Source of the DNA: Diospyros lotus
Lineage: Eukaryota > Streptophyta > Magnoliopsida > Ericales > Ebenaceae
Direction: 5' to 3'
DNA: 64,000 nucleotides
Assembly (NCBI RefSeq): GCF_014633365.1
Contig: NC_068345.1
Span: forward strand, 12,718,058-12,782,057
Shown here: positions 36,101 to 46,935 of the stretch, piece after piece
Numbering within the stretch: position 1 is the first letter of the stretch
Layout of the letters: every line of letters begins with the position of its first letter
Notes under the pieces: model-generated
Seen by the model: only the letters and a program-made list of their open reading frames with translations
The model's database searches: none
Told to the model about the DNA's origin: nothing
Program-made: the position numbers and the translations under genes

Positions 36101-37580
36101 AGGGTGCTAAAAAAAGTCCCTCTGCGGTTGCCTCATTCTCAGGGACTCTAGCCTTTTTACTCCTGTCATCCTCTTGCTATTATTACTGTTCGGGTCCTCT
36201 TTTTGATCCAGCAACAGGAGTGGTCTGGGCCTCCTTCACGACCTATTTCCCACAAACTCGGCTTAACCCCCAATCATGAGGAACAAGAGCTCATTGCTCC
36301 TGTAGCAATCGGGACCATTGTTGTGGTTGTGGCTGTTGTTCTTATTACTGTTGGTGATGCTTTTGCCACTGTTATTGTTGGTGTTGTTGAGGTTGTGATC
36401 GCGGTTGTGGCTGTTCCGACCTCCCGCCCCGAGAGCTGGAGGTCGGAGTTGCGGATGAAGTAGCACCCAACCTGGCACCAGACTTCTTCGACATTTCAAG
36501 ACTCAGCCTCACCATCTCCGCAGTCTGACCTTCTCCCCCACTGCTACTGTTGACTTCAGCAATCTCAAATGTAGACGAAACAGCTCTTGTACCTTGGACC
36601 CCGATTGATTCCTCGCTCACAATCTCTATTTCAAGAGGAGGGGTGAGCTGGTGCTCCCTAAGCAGTTCATCAATGAGCTCGAGGTTTTCTAAACGTGATC
36701 CCATAGCAACAAGGAGATTATGGATCTTGGTCTCTTCATCTAATAAATTCGGTTGCCCGCTTTCGAAATCTACACAACAAAATGAAGGTATCAAGACACA
36801 TATATAAAGCAAAATAAGACCTACGTGAGCAGATATGCCCTTACCTGGAGTTAGTGCGAAGCTAAAGCTTTTGAGTGACAAGAGTGAAGAACAAGAAATG
36901 AAGAACCAACTGGACTTGTAATTGCCATCGTTGGACTTCCCCTTCGTCCTTCCCTAAGGAAGAATGACTTTGTAAGGTAAAGGACGAGCTACCAAGTAGT
37001 ACAGCCCGTCCTTGGCACTCTTGAAAGAAAAGAGAAATTTGATGAGTTTTGGTGATGGGGGAGAAAGTTTATTCCTAAGAAATAAGATGGCTAAGGAAGT
37101 AAGTTGGGTATACGAATTTGAGGTCAATTGAAAGGGTGTGAGCTTGAGCTTGAGCTTGTTCAGAAGGTTGAGAAGATATGGAGCAACAGGAAACCTAAAC
37201 CCAGACTCAAGGTGCTGGGGGCTAATGGCTATGAAGCCAGTTAGGGGATAAGCTGCATGACAGCTCGGAGAAGGGATATACTCTCGAAAATCCTTCGAGA
37301 GACAAAACTCCTGGGTGCAAGTCCCCACCTCGTGGAACTTAACCTTAGAAGGGAGTTATCTGAAGACTTCTTGCCCCTCGCTTCCCATAGCAACCTGTAT
37401 GCTAATAGTCAGAGCAAATTCTAAAGATGTCCCTTCTGCGACCTCCTTAGATCGCGAGCTCACTCTCTTGGGGTTATACATCTCCATCACAAGGCAGTCT
37501 TCGGAGTTCGAGGTATCGTCTTCTCCTATGATATGGTTGCAACGCTTTTGACCTAAGTTCCCTTGAACAGAATCTGACAT
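33108..37580 (-). pseudogene. Antisense spliced ORF of the Tat element, copy 1
   Basis: On the minus strand a coding region starts MSDSVQGNLGQK at 37580 and can be followed to a TAG at 33108-33110. The N-terminal half has a conserved block (GFRFPVAPYLLN, FQLTSN, FLFSFKSAKDGLYYL; 36954-37328) resembling the putative gypsy-type transposon domain found in plant Tat relatives. Two introns with GT-AG borders are visible: 36770-36844 and 35925-35994. The C-terminal half is a Lys/Glu/Gln-rich coiled coil. A solo LTR (33214-35325) splits the last part; the frame resumes on the other side. Stops include TAA near 37357 and TAGs in the coiled coil. Role unknown; antisense ORFs of this kind are known in Grande/RIRE2-like Tat elements. 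Confidence 0.75.
33214..35325 (-). mobile_element. Solo LTR with TGGAA target duplication
   Basis: It runs from TGTAATGCCTCG to AGAATATTACA (2112 bp), flanked by TGGAA at 33209-33213 and 35326-35330. A minus-strand TATA motif (GCCTATAAATATTAAG, about 34333-34348) indicates minus sense. It interrupts the antisense ORF. Open frames inside it are not genes. Confidence 0.85.
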
Positions 37581-38098
37581 CTACAGAGAAAGAAAAAATA
37601 GTCAGGTCGTAGGTCACGGACCAAACCTCGAAGAAACAAAAAAATCCTAAAAGGTATTCCCTATTCGAAAGGTCATGTGTTTTGCAACAGGGTGCCGCCT
37701 AAGGCGGGGGGGTCTAAGATTACGAGCCCGATACTCCATGGAAGACTAATCCTAAGGTCGTTAAGCTCGAAGGCTCAGTGAGTACCTAACAAACCTATTC
37801 AAATCGGTGCACCAGAAAATGAAGGTGACACCGACATAATCGGGAAGACTAAAGAACCATCGATGGCTAACCGACGATGGACGATTTGTTAAAAGAAATA
37901 GACGAAGGTTGAGAAGAACCTACCTATCGGAGAACTTCTTCCTGATGCCAGGGCTTTGGTCAAGCCTCAAATAGTAATAAATGCTTGAACGATTAACGTC
38001 AGAAGAGCTTCGTCGAAAATCTGGGTAGCAGAAGAAAGGTAAAAGTAAAGATGAAATTTCAAAGTAGCATGAAGAGGGAAATGGAAGGATTCTTCTAC

Positions 38099-38106
38099 TA
38101 TTTATA
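38099..38106 (-). promoter_or_regulatory. TATA box for antisense ORF copy 1
   Basis: GGCATATAAATAGTAG reads on the minus strand about 520 bp before the ATG at 37580. The same motif with the same surroundings is at 42650-42657 for copy 2. Preservation in both copies supports a real antisense promoter inside the retrotransposon. Confidence 0.6.
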
Positions 38107-38377
38107 TGCCCAGCTCGAACAATCCCAGTCGTCGGACCAAATCAGCTTATGGCAGCCCCGCGTCCGCTGGTTACACAATGGCTCGTGGGTCCCACGGTAG
38201 TAATCATGCACTGTAATAGGGGAACATACACATTAAATACGCCCCCAACAAGATGTGCGGCATGAAACAACGTGATTTGAAGTGATTGGTGGAAGCCTAA
38301 AAGATGGATTAACAACTAGAATGGCTGGCATGCATTAGCTCCCAGTCCGGAGATCGCACTGCGAGTTGGGGGGCTTA

Positions 38378-38594
38378 TGTTATGAGTATTTCTCGCATTA
38401 CTTCTTATGGGTTGGGCATGACCCAACAACACAAGCCCAATCGCCCAAAGCCCAATAGGCCCAAGGTTGAGCTTGCTAGAGCAAGATCACACCTCACCGA
38501 AACCTGAGCTCAGACCACGGAACGTGAACTCCGACGGGCTCCCAGGACCAACCAAGCGAGCTCCTAACACACTGGGTTCCCAGGACCAACCAAG
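38378..38594 (+). repeat. Truncated internal LTR of the Tat element
   Basis: After a purine-rich tract (GAGTTGGGGGGCTTA) the sequence starts TGTTATGAGTATTTC and follows the LTR for about 190 bp. The LTR piece CCCAGGACCAACCAAG then appears twice (about 38539 and 38576) before the sequence jumps back into antisense-ORF DNA (GACCATTGTTCTTG, compare 36312). It is a partial LTR in the middle of the element. Confidence 0.8.
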
Positions 38595-39832
38595 GTTGAC
38601 CATTGTTCTTGTTACTGTTGGTGATGCTTTTGCTACTACTGTTGTTGAGGCCGTGGCCACAGTTGTAGCTATTTCAACCTCCCACTCCGCGAGCTAGAGC
38701 TTAGAGTCGTAGATGAAGTAGCACCCAACCTGGCACCAGACTTCTTCGGCATTTCAAGACTCAGCCTCACCATCTTCGTAGTCTAACCTTCTCCCTCACT
38801 GCTGTTGTCAGCTTCAACGATCTCAAATGAGAAAGGAACAACTCTTGTACCTCGGACCTCGATTGATTCCCCGCTCACGATCTCTATTTCAAGAGAAGGG
38901 GCGAGCTGGTGCTCCTTAAGCAGTTCGTCCATGAGCTCGAGGTTTTTTAAACCTGATCCTACAATAATGAGGAGATTAAGGATCTTGGTCTCTTCAGCTG
39001 ATAAATTTGACCACCCGTTTTCGAAATCTACACAATAAAATAAAGGTATTGAGACACATATATAAAGCAAAAAAGGACCTACGTGAGCAGATATGCCCTT
39101 ACTTAGGGTCAGTGCGAAGTTAAAGCTTTTAAGCAACAAGAGTGAAAAGCAAGAAACGAAGAACCAACTGGACTTGTAATTGCCGACGTTGGACTTCCCA
39201 TTTGCCCTCCCCTGGGGAAGAATGACTTTGTAAGGTGAAGGACAAGCTGCCAAGTAGTACAACCCATCCTTGGCACTCTTGAAAGAAAAGAGAAATTTGA
39301 TGAGTTTTGATAATGGGGGAGAAAGATTATTCCTAAGGAATAAGATGGCTAAGGAAGTAAGTTGGGTATACAAATTCGAGGTCAATTGAAAGGGTGCAAG
39401 CTTGAGCTTGTTCAGAAAGTTAAGAAGATATGGAGCAACAGGAAACCTAAACCCAGACTCGAGGTGCTGGGGGCTAATCGCTATGAAGCCAGTTGGGGGA
39501 TAAGTTGCATGACAGCTCAGAGAGGGGATATACACTCAAAAATTCTTCGAGAGACAAAACTCCTAGGTGCAAGTCCCCACCTTGTGGAACTTGACCTTTG
39601 AAGGGAGTTGTTTGAAGACTTCTCGCCCCTCGCTTCCCATAGCGACCTGTCCGTTAACAATCAGAGCAGATTATGAAGATGTCCCTTCTGCGACCTCCTC
39701 AGATCACGAGCTCACTCTCTTGGGGTTATACATCTCTATCACGAGGCAATCTTTGGAGTTTGAGGTATCGTCTTCTCCTATGATATGGTTCCAGCACTTT
39801 TGACCCGAGTTCCCTTGAACAGAATTGGACAT
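38595..39832 (-). pseudogene. Antisense ORF of the Tat element, copy 2 (partial)
   Basis: This is a second copy of the 5' two-thirds of the minus-strand ORF, starting MSNSVQGNSGQK at 39832. It keeps the conserved block (GFRFPVAPYLLN, FLFSFKSAKDGLYYL) and the GT-AG intron position, and ends where the LTR scrap begins. It is easily aligned to 36300-37580. It has stops of its own (for example a TAG where copy 1 has CAG near the CTQEF motif), while copy 1 has a TAA where this copy keeps CAA, so each copy has decayed independently. Confidence 0.75.
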
Positions 39833-39911
39833 CTACAGAGAAAGAAAAAATAGTCAGGTCGCAGGTCGTGGACCAACCCTCGAAGAAACAAAAAAAATCT
39901 AAAAGGTATTC

Positions 39912-42229
39912 TGTAACACCCCACTTTCCAGGGCATTAATATATGCTAGGAATTGTTTTTTAAAAAAAAAACTTGCAATAAATTCTCAACATAACTTTCA
40001 TTTAATAACACTCCCAAACATAGTACAAGATTGGTATAATTTAAACATAAGCAGAAGCAAGATCGGAACTTGCATGAAACTTCGAAAACATAACTTGGGT
40101 TTTTCAACATCTTTTACCCAACACATTTATTTAAAACCTAAGTAATACAGTCGAATGAAACATATTGTCTAGCCCCACATGGGATCCACAAAATTTCTAT
40201 CGCGATCAAGCCTCGATCACCTCCTTACCCTTCCGGCCGCTTGCCTCGCCTGGAATGTGGAATATTCCAAGGACATAGTCCAATATTAAAAGATGAAATC
40301 TTCTAAATGAGGGTTAGATAAACATGATAAATGAGTGATGCATGGACAATTATAGACAGATACCCTTAGTATGACTTCCCTGGCCTACCAGCCTGGCACA
40401 GAACCCTAGGAAAAATCCTGAACCTCTGCAGGATAACCTTAATGTTGTTCCATCAACTACCCTCGGGAATTTCGGCTACACTCTTAGGGCGACGTCCCAA
40501 CCCCATGCACAAGTTTTAATATGATGATAATATCAAGCCATGTGAGTATCATAACTTTCCATGCAATAATATATGAATCAATATGATGAAATTGATCATA
40601 ACATGTGTAATTATCATGCATAGCAAGGTAATCATATCGAATATGGGTTATGGGGACAAAACCACTCACCTTTCACAATTATCAGGATACCTCAAAAAAT
40701 GTGCAAATTGCCTCGATTTGTGTGCTAACCTTGAAATTCGCACCAAATGTTTCACCTAACTTTCCAAAACACCATAGGCAAGATACTTATTTAAATAATC
40801 AATAAAACCTATTTTTCTTTAATTTTCTTGCCTTTTTCTCTATTTTCTTTAATTTTTCCTTACAAATATTCCAAAATAAATACCTACACCCATTTTTCTC
40901 CAAATTTTTTTACATAGAAAATTCTAAAATATTTTTCTAAGCAATATAAAAAAAATTACATAAAAAAACAAGCCCGCATACGCCCGCACGCGCTAGAGCG
41001 TGGTAGGGCAAGTGAGACTGGCGCGTGGGGCCCACGCGCCGGTCATCTTCTTCGGCCACGGCTTGTCGGAAAAATGCGATTTTTATACCAAAATGAAGCT
41101 TATTCCAAGTCGATCCTAGGAGTACCTGAATGGGCTCAAAAAGAGGTCGGGAAGTGCTTCAACGGAGGCCTTGAAGTCTCACAAGCAGACCACCTAGGGT
41201 TCCGGCAAGGCTTCGATTCTCTTTCGTTTCTGCTCCGTTGCTCGCCAAATTCTCCAGAAATGCTCTCCAACTTATGGGCAACAAAAGGCCTCTACCCTTG
41301 CCTCTCAATTCATTCAAAGACACCCTCGATTTGAGCCTCCCATCTTTGAAATTTTTAGCCATCAAAGAGCTCTATTTATAGGCAATTTTAAAGCTTCAAA
41401 TGGCCTTGGATGCCTTGCCCACTACCTTAGGAGTCTTCACCACCCCTAGATCAACCTAAAAGCACTAATATTCTCCTGCAAAAGTGAGTTAGAGGTCTCT
41501 CATTTTTGGCCATCTTTCTTGGCCGATTTTCTCGAAATTCCGGCCACTCCGGTGGCCGTTGTCGGATCATCATCATCCCTTGGCCCTCCCTGGTCATTTC
41601 CTATGCCATCTCAGAAGCTTTAGGCGCCCCTTGTGGCCTGGTCGATTTCCCATTGTTGCCATTTTTGAGTTTTTGCATTTTAACCCCTCAACTTTTGGCC
41701 TTTACATTTTTGGCCCTTTTTACTTAGCCCATGAACCTTTCAATATTTCCTTTGAGACCCTCAAGTTCAAATATTTCAATTTCCTTTTTGTAACTTTTTG
41801 AAAAAATGACATTTTGACCCCCTTTGGCCAACTTCAAAAAATTACACTTAGGCCCGTTTCTTCATTTTGACCTTAACCCTAATTGTTTCTTCCTGAAACC
41901 ACTGAAGGGTTGTTCTATATGAAAAACTGAAGCCCCCTCAAGCTTCCGTTGACTTCTCGGAAGTCTTCTTTAGAGGTTCAATTTTTGCAGTCTAAATAGC
42001 AGCTACATTTTTGTTGTACCAAGAATTGTACCCGATTTTGATTTCTTTTGGTATTAAAAATCCTGTCTCGATATGCTCGTTAAAGGCGTTCCTTTTTCTT
42101 TAAACATTTAAGCTTCTGGGCCTTCCCTTCGACTGATTCAGTACATTTTTCAGGCTTTTCAGATACCATTTTTCTCCGAATTTCTATTTTTCTCTTTAAA
42201 ATAATAACCCAAAGTTCTTGGGTATTACA
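39912..42229 (-). mobile_element. Solo LTR with TATTC target duplication
   Basis: It runs from TGTAACACCCC to GGGTATTACA (2318 bp), flanked by TATTC at 39907-39911 and 42230-42234. The uninterrupted target (GGTATTCCCTATTCG) is seen in the paralogous region near 37651, which proves the insertion. A minus-strand TATA motif (GCCTATAAATAGAGC, about 41368-41382) indicates minus sense. It shares terminal 10-bp sequence and internal motifs with the LTR at 1738-12686. Confidence 0.92.
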
Positions 42230-42649
42230 TATTCCCTATTCGAAAGGTCATGCATTTTGCAACAGGGCACCGCCTAAGGCAGGGGGGCTGAGATTACTAG
42301 CCCGATACTCCATGGAAGACTAATCCTAAGGTTGTTAAGCTCGAAGGCTCAGTGAGTACCTAACAAACCGATGGAGATGACATTGAAAGAATCAGGAAGA
42401 CCAAAGAACCATCGATGGCTAACGATGGTGGACGGTCTAATAAAAGAAAGAGACGAAGGTCGAGAAGAACCTACCTACCAGAGAACTTCTTGCTAATGCC
42501 AGGGCTTTGGTCAAGCCTCAAACAGTAATTAGCGCCTAAATGATTGAAGTCGGAAGAGCTTCGTCAGAAATTTGAGGAGAAAAAGGAAGGCAAAAGCAAA
42601 GATGAAATTTCAAAGTAGCATAAAGAGAGAAATGGAAGGATCCCTCTAC

Positions 42650-42657
42650 TATTTATA
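42650..42657 (-). promoter_or_regulatory. TATA box for antisense ORF copy 2
   Basis: GGCATATAAATAGTAG on the minus strand, matching the copy 1 site at 38099-38106. It now lies some 2.8 kb from its ORF because of the solo LTR insertion. Confidence 0.55.
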
Positions 42658-43209
42658 TGCCCAGCTCGAACGATTCGAATCGTCAGATCAAAACGACTTA
42701 TGGCATGCCCAGCGTCCGTAGGTTACATGATGGCTCGTGGGTCCCACAATAGTAATCATGCACTGTAATAGGGGAACGTGCACATTAAATGCGCCCCCAA
42801 CAAGACGTGCAACATGAAACAGTGTGATTTGAAGTGATTGGGCAGAAGCCTGAAAGGTGGATTAACAGCTGGAATGGCTGGCACGCGTTAGCTCCTAGTC
42901 CGGAGATTGCACTGCGAGCTGGGAGGATTGTGTTATGGGTATTTCCCGCATTACTTCTTATGGGCTGGGCATGACCCAGCAAACAGGCCCAATCACTCGA
43001 AGCCCAATAGGCCCAAGATCAAGCTCGCCAAAGCAAGATCACACCTCGCCGAAACCCGAGCTCAGACCTCGAAACCAAGTGAACTCCAGTGGGCTCCTAG
43101 GACCAACCAAGTGAGTTCTTAGTGATGCTTCTAGCTCACTGGCCTAACCATTCAATTCGCATAAAAACAAAACCACGGGGAACAACCGAAGGCCGGGACC
43201 CATCAACTT

Positions 43210-45440
43210 TGTAATACCCTAAGTTTTATAAATAAATTTAATTAAGTGATCTATTAGGTGCATGTAATTAATTAAGTTAATTTTTCCTAAAGTGTGCTTA
43301 TGAAAAATATAAATATATATATACAAATATGATTTAAGATTTAAGAAAAAAAAAATCCGAAAATCGGATTTTGCAGAGCAATTCGCGACCAGAGCATGGC
43401 CGCGCCTGCAAATTGTTTCTTGAGGGCAAAGGAGGGGATTTAAATGCTGATATGACCAAGGAATGGCCTCTGGGACGTGTGGCCGTCGATAGGGAAGCAA
43501 AGCACGTCGAAAATGGGCTATAAATAGCCAAGTTCGCGCTGCCCAACCCATTCGAAAATTTCGAGGCTTAGATCAGTCGATTGGGAGTGATTTTGTGAGT
43601 TTGGAGAGTGAGGTTCTGATCTTCAAGTCGTGGGCGTCGTTTCTGGAGAATTTGGAGGCCAACGGAGCAAAGGAGAAGGCGAATCGAAGCTTCGCCAGAA
43701 AGCACGCGACTCGCCGGAGCCGAGGGATATTCGGCCGATTCGAGGTAAGTTCGATCCTATTTTTTTGTAATTTTTGTATCAATGTGTTCGTAATATCGAG
43801 ATCTAGAGATTAGGAGTAGAAAAATCGAGTTTAGAGGTTAAATGGCCGGCCGGCGGCGAAGCTCTCGCCGGAGAAGAAGAACCAGTCGGGCGCGTGAGCT
43901 GCACACGCCCGCGAGTGGGAAGAAGGCGCGTGCGGCTCACGCGCCCGTCAGGAAATTTAAAAAAAAAAAAAAAAAAGAGTAAAATTTTGAAATTTTTTTT
44001 ATTAAATTTGAAATGTTGTTTCTGGTTTATTGGTAAAACAATTTTATGAAATTATGGTATATTGGTAAAGAAATTTTCTGAAAATGCCAAAATTATTAAC
44101 TATTTAAGTGAATTTTTCTATTATAGAAATAAAGAAAAATAGAATTTTGATTCTGAAAATTCCAAGAAAAATTTCAGAATGTTATAAGTGATATTTAAGA
44201 AATATTAGTGAAAATAAATTGAATAAAATGAAATATTAGGTAATTATTATGTAATTTTAGTAGATTTTTCTATTATAGAAATAAAGAAAAATAGAATTTT
44301 AATTCTGAAAATTCCAAGAAAAATTTCAGAATGTTATAAGTAATATTTAAGAAATATTATTGAAAATAAATTGAATAAAATGAAATATTAGGTAATTATT
44401 ATGTAATTTTAGTAGATTTTTCTATTATAGAAATAAAGAAAAATAGAATTTTAATTCTGAAAATTCCAAGAAAAATTTCAGAATGTTATAAGTAATATTT
44501 AAGAAATATTAGTGAAAATAAATTGAATAAAATGAAATATTAGGTAATTATTATGTAATTTTAGTAGATTTTTCTATTATAGAAATAAAGAAAAATAGAA
44601 TTTTAATTCTGAAAATTCCAAGAAAATTCCAGAATGCTAAGAATATATTTAAGAAAAAATAAATCTATGTTGTAGGTGTCCTTGTGAGCAAGGAGATTAA
44701 GGAATAGCCGCTTGGCACGTAGTTCGAGACAAATTAGCTGTAAGTATGCTGCCTGAATCTAATACAGTAAATGCTTTTATCATATTGGCATGCTATGATA
44801 TGAAACAATCATGTAGACTGCATCCATGGCATGACTATGAAATCCATACATGCACAATGATACTGTTGATCACATGCATATGAGGCCGTAGGGAGTACGA
44901 ACTGACACCGCTGGCCTATCAAGGGTGCACCCATACACCCCGGCTTCGAAGAGGTGGCCGCTAAAATGATAGGCAGTATGAGGGGTGTAGTTGACACCTA
45001 CGATGAAAGACATTGCATATACTCATAGCATTGCATTTGGTATTCTTACTTAGATGATTCATCATCTAACATGGGTTCGCCCCTGGAACATTCAACGTTC
45101 CAGCCGGGACTTGCAGAGATGATTCAGAGAGTGGTGATGTGTAGTGACACGAGACATCAAGATGCAAGTGAATGTACCATATTATAATATGATTAGTTTA
45201 AGATTTATGTATATTGTTCCATCATCAAACGCTTTATGTATTAACTTGTATTAAATGCCATGTACGATTATTAAATTATGCATGAGCAGGTTCGATTCAG
45301 CTTCCGCTTTACATTTATTTCTAGTCTAGATATCTCATCTGGCACTAGATACGGTCTTAGGGAATTTTAAAATAATGTTCAAAAAAAATTTTAACCAAAT
45401 TTCCTAAGGCTTAACATGCCCAAGAAGGCGGGCTGTTACA
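43210..45440 (+). mobile_element. Solo LTR with AACTT target duplication
   Basis: It runs from TGTAATACCCTAAG to GGGCTGTTACA (2231 bp), flanked by AACTT at 43205-43209 and 45441-45445. The unbroken target (CATCAACTTTATC) is seen at 20028 in the 5' LTR. The TATA motif GGGCTATAAATAGCC (about 43514-43528) gives plus sense. The segment 44870-45180 is nearly the same as 49020-49330 in the next solo LTR. Confidence 0.92.
44100..44640. repeat. 152-bp tandem array inside a solo LTR
   Basis: TTTTTCTATTATAGAAATAA recurs at 44113, 44265, 44417 and 44569, an exact period of 152 bp. The last three copies are nearly identical; the first is more diverged. The unit is very AT-rich. Confidence 0.9.
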
Positions 45441-45818
45441 AACTTTATCTAAAGCAAGCCAAATTCCCGGTAATATGAAGCTCCACTCCCATTTTTATGG
45501 AATTGATGAGAACACTTTGTCCCCCTTGTCATTATCCTTCCATTTCACGGATTTTATGTAATTGTAAACACCTCTCACTATAAATAGGGGTCAAAATATC
45601 ATTGTGATGGGAGGACAGGAAGAATACAACACTATTACTCTGTCGGAATACTCAGAGAACAACCATGGAGTATGCATCGTTCTGGCCGAACCACGTAAAA
45701 ATCTCCTTGCATATTGTTTATCTTTCGCGCTATCTTTTCTTCCTCTTTGCGTTGGTGCTAATCTTCTCATTGTGGGCCTATGAATTACGGCTGACTAATT
45801 CTAAACGTCGACAACTAT

Positions 45819-46310
45819 AATCAATTGGTTGACAACAAATATCCCTTTTAAACTTTTCCAAACCAGCACAAACAACTTCACCGATAAAAGGGATCCAATA
45901 ACAATAATAATCAACAAAATAATAATATAATGAAAGGGAAAAGAAATCACCAAAAAAACACAGTTTTTGTTCTACCAATCAGACAATACTTGCAAGTCTC
46001 CAAATTCAAATTCAAATGTTGAGATTGAAGAAATACGAGTCTGGAAATTCCCTGTCAAAAATTAGATCAAGTGGACCATGTATTGCTTTAAATTGTAAAA
46101 ATGATCACAAACTGCACAAAATTGAAAACATTTGCAAAACATTTACTGTTCTGAATATAAATATTATGTCTACAGAACTCAAAAACAAGATCTAACCATT
46201 CATATTAAATTTCCACTAGAGTAGAGCAAACAGTCCAAACATCGAGAACATCGAACGACAGGATACATTGGATCGGTCGTTTGATCACAACTGCAATTTT
46301 TCCCTCCTTC
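45819..46310. other. Spacer between the Tat and hAT elements
   Basis: AT-rich sequence with no supported gene. Its texture is like that of 19,500-19,741, so the two may be halves of an older repeat split by the Tat insertion. Confidence 0.35.
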
Positions 46311-46935
46311 TAGAGGTGTCAAAAGGGCCAGGCCAAAGAATTTGAGCCCACGGCCCAGCCCGGCCTGACCCGTCTAAGGGCCCAGCCCGGCCACGCCCAT
46401 TGGGACCCTAAGGGCCGGGCCCATGAGGCCCTTATGGGCTGGCCCGTTGGGCCCTTATGGACCTAGCCCGTGAGGCCCTTATGGGCTCATAAAATTGATG
46501 GCCTTCAATCATCATGTTGGGTTGGTATGATTTCACATAATAATCTTGTGATACAAAAGTTAAAAATCAATTGGCTCCGGGTACACAGTCTGCTTGAAAT
46601 TTAAGTTCAAGCTTGACTTAACTCTAATTCAATTTTATCTAACTAACTAAGTTTTCATCAAAGTCCGACCTAGTGCAAGTTAATTAGTATCATCATTAGG
46701 CCCTGACATATACTAAGCGAATTAATTAATGATTGTGAGAAAGAGTAATAGAATAAAACAAGCAGAGGGCTTGATGATTAGCTTTAATCATGGGCGCATC
46801 ACCCATCCTTTGTAGTTACCAATTTAATCATGGGCGCATCACCCACACTAAACGAATTAATTAATGATTTTACAATTTGCATGTTGCTTTTCTTGTGAGT
46901 TGACAACTTGACATAAAGGAAAAGCATGTCACAAG

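Larger units (their letters stand above)
19747..45813 (+). mobile_element. Tat-type Ty3/gypsy retrotransposon, 26 kb with nested insertions
   Basis: The element runs from TGTTATGGG (19747) to GTCGACA (45813) and is flanked by the perfect duplication ACTAT (19742-19746 and 45814-45818). Its parts are a 5' LTR, a primer-binding region TTTTGGCGCTAGAGG at 20391, gag-pol, a 3' untranslated repeat zone, two antisense ORF copies, an internal LTR scrap and a 3' LTR. Removing the four later insertions (20614-26476, 33214-35325, 39912-42229, 43210-45440) leaves about 13.5 kb. The RNase H arrangement with a second RNase H domain, the integrase and the antisense ORF point to the Tat/Ogre branch; this is inferred from motifs. 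Confidence 0.85.
42931..45813 (+). repeat. 3' LTR of the Tat element, interrupted
   Basis: It starts TGTTATGGGTATTTC after a purine tract (GAGCTGGGAGGATTG) and ends GTCGACA at 45813. Without the nested solo LTR at 43210-45440 it is 647 bp and aligns with the 5' LTR. A TATA box CTATAAATAGG lies near 45588. Confidence 0.9.

Noticed and set aside
19495..46300. Older copia LTR split by the Tat element
   Set aside because: The texture of 19,495-19,741 and 45,819-46,300 is suggestive, but no matching ends or target duplication could be found.
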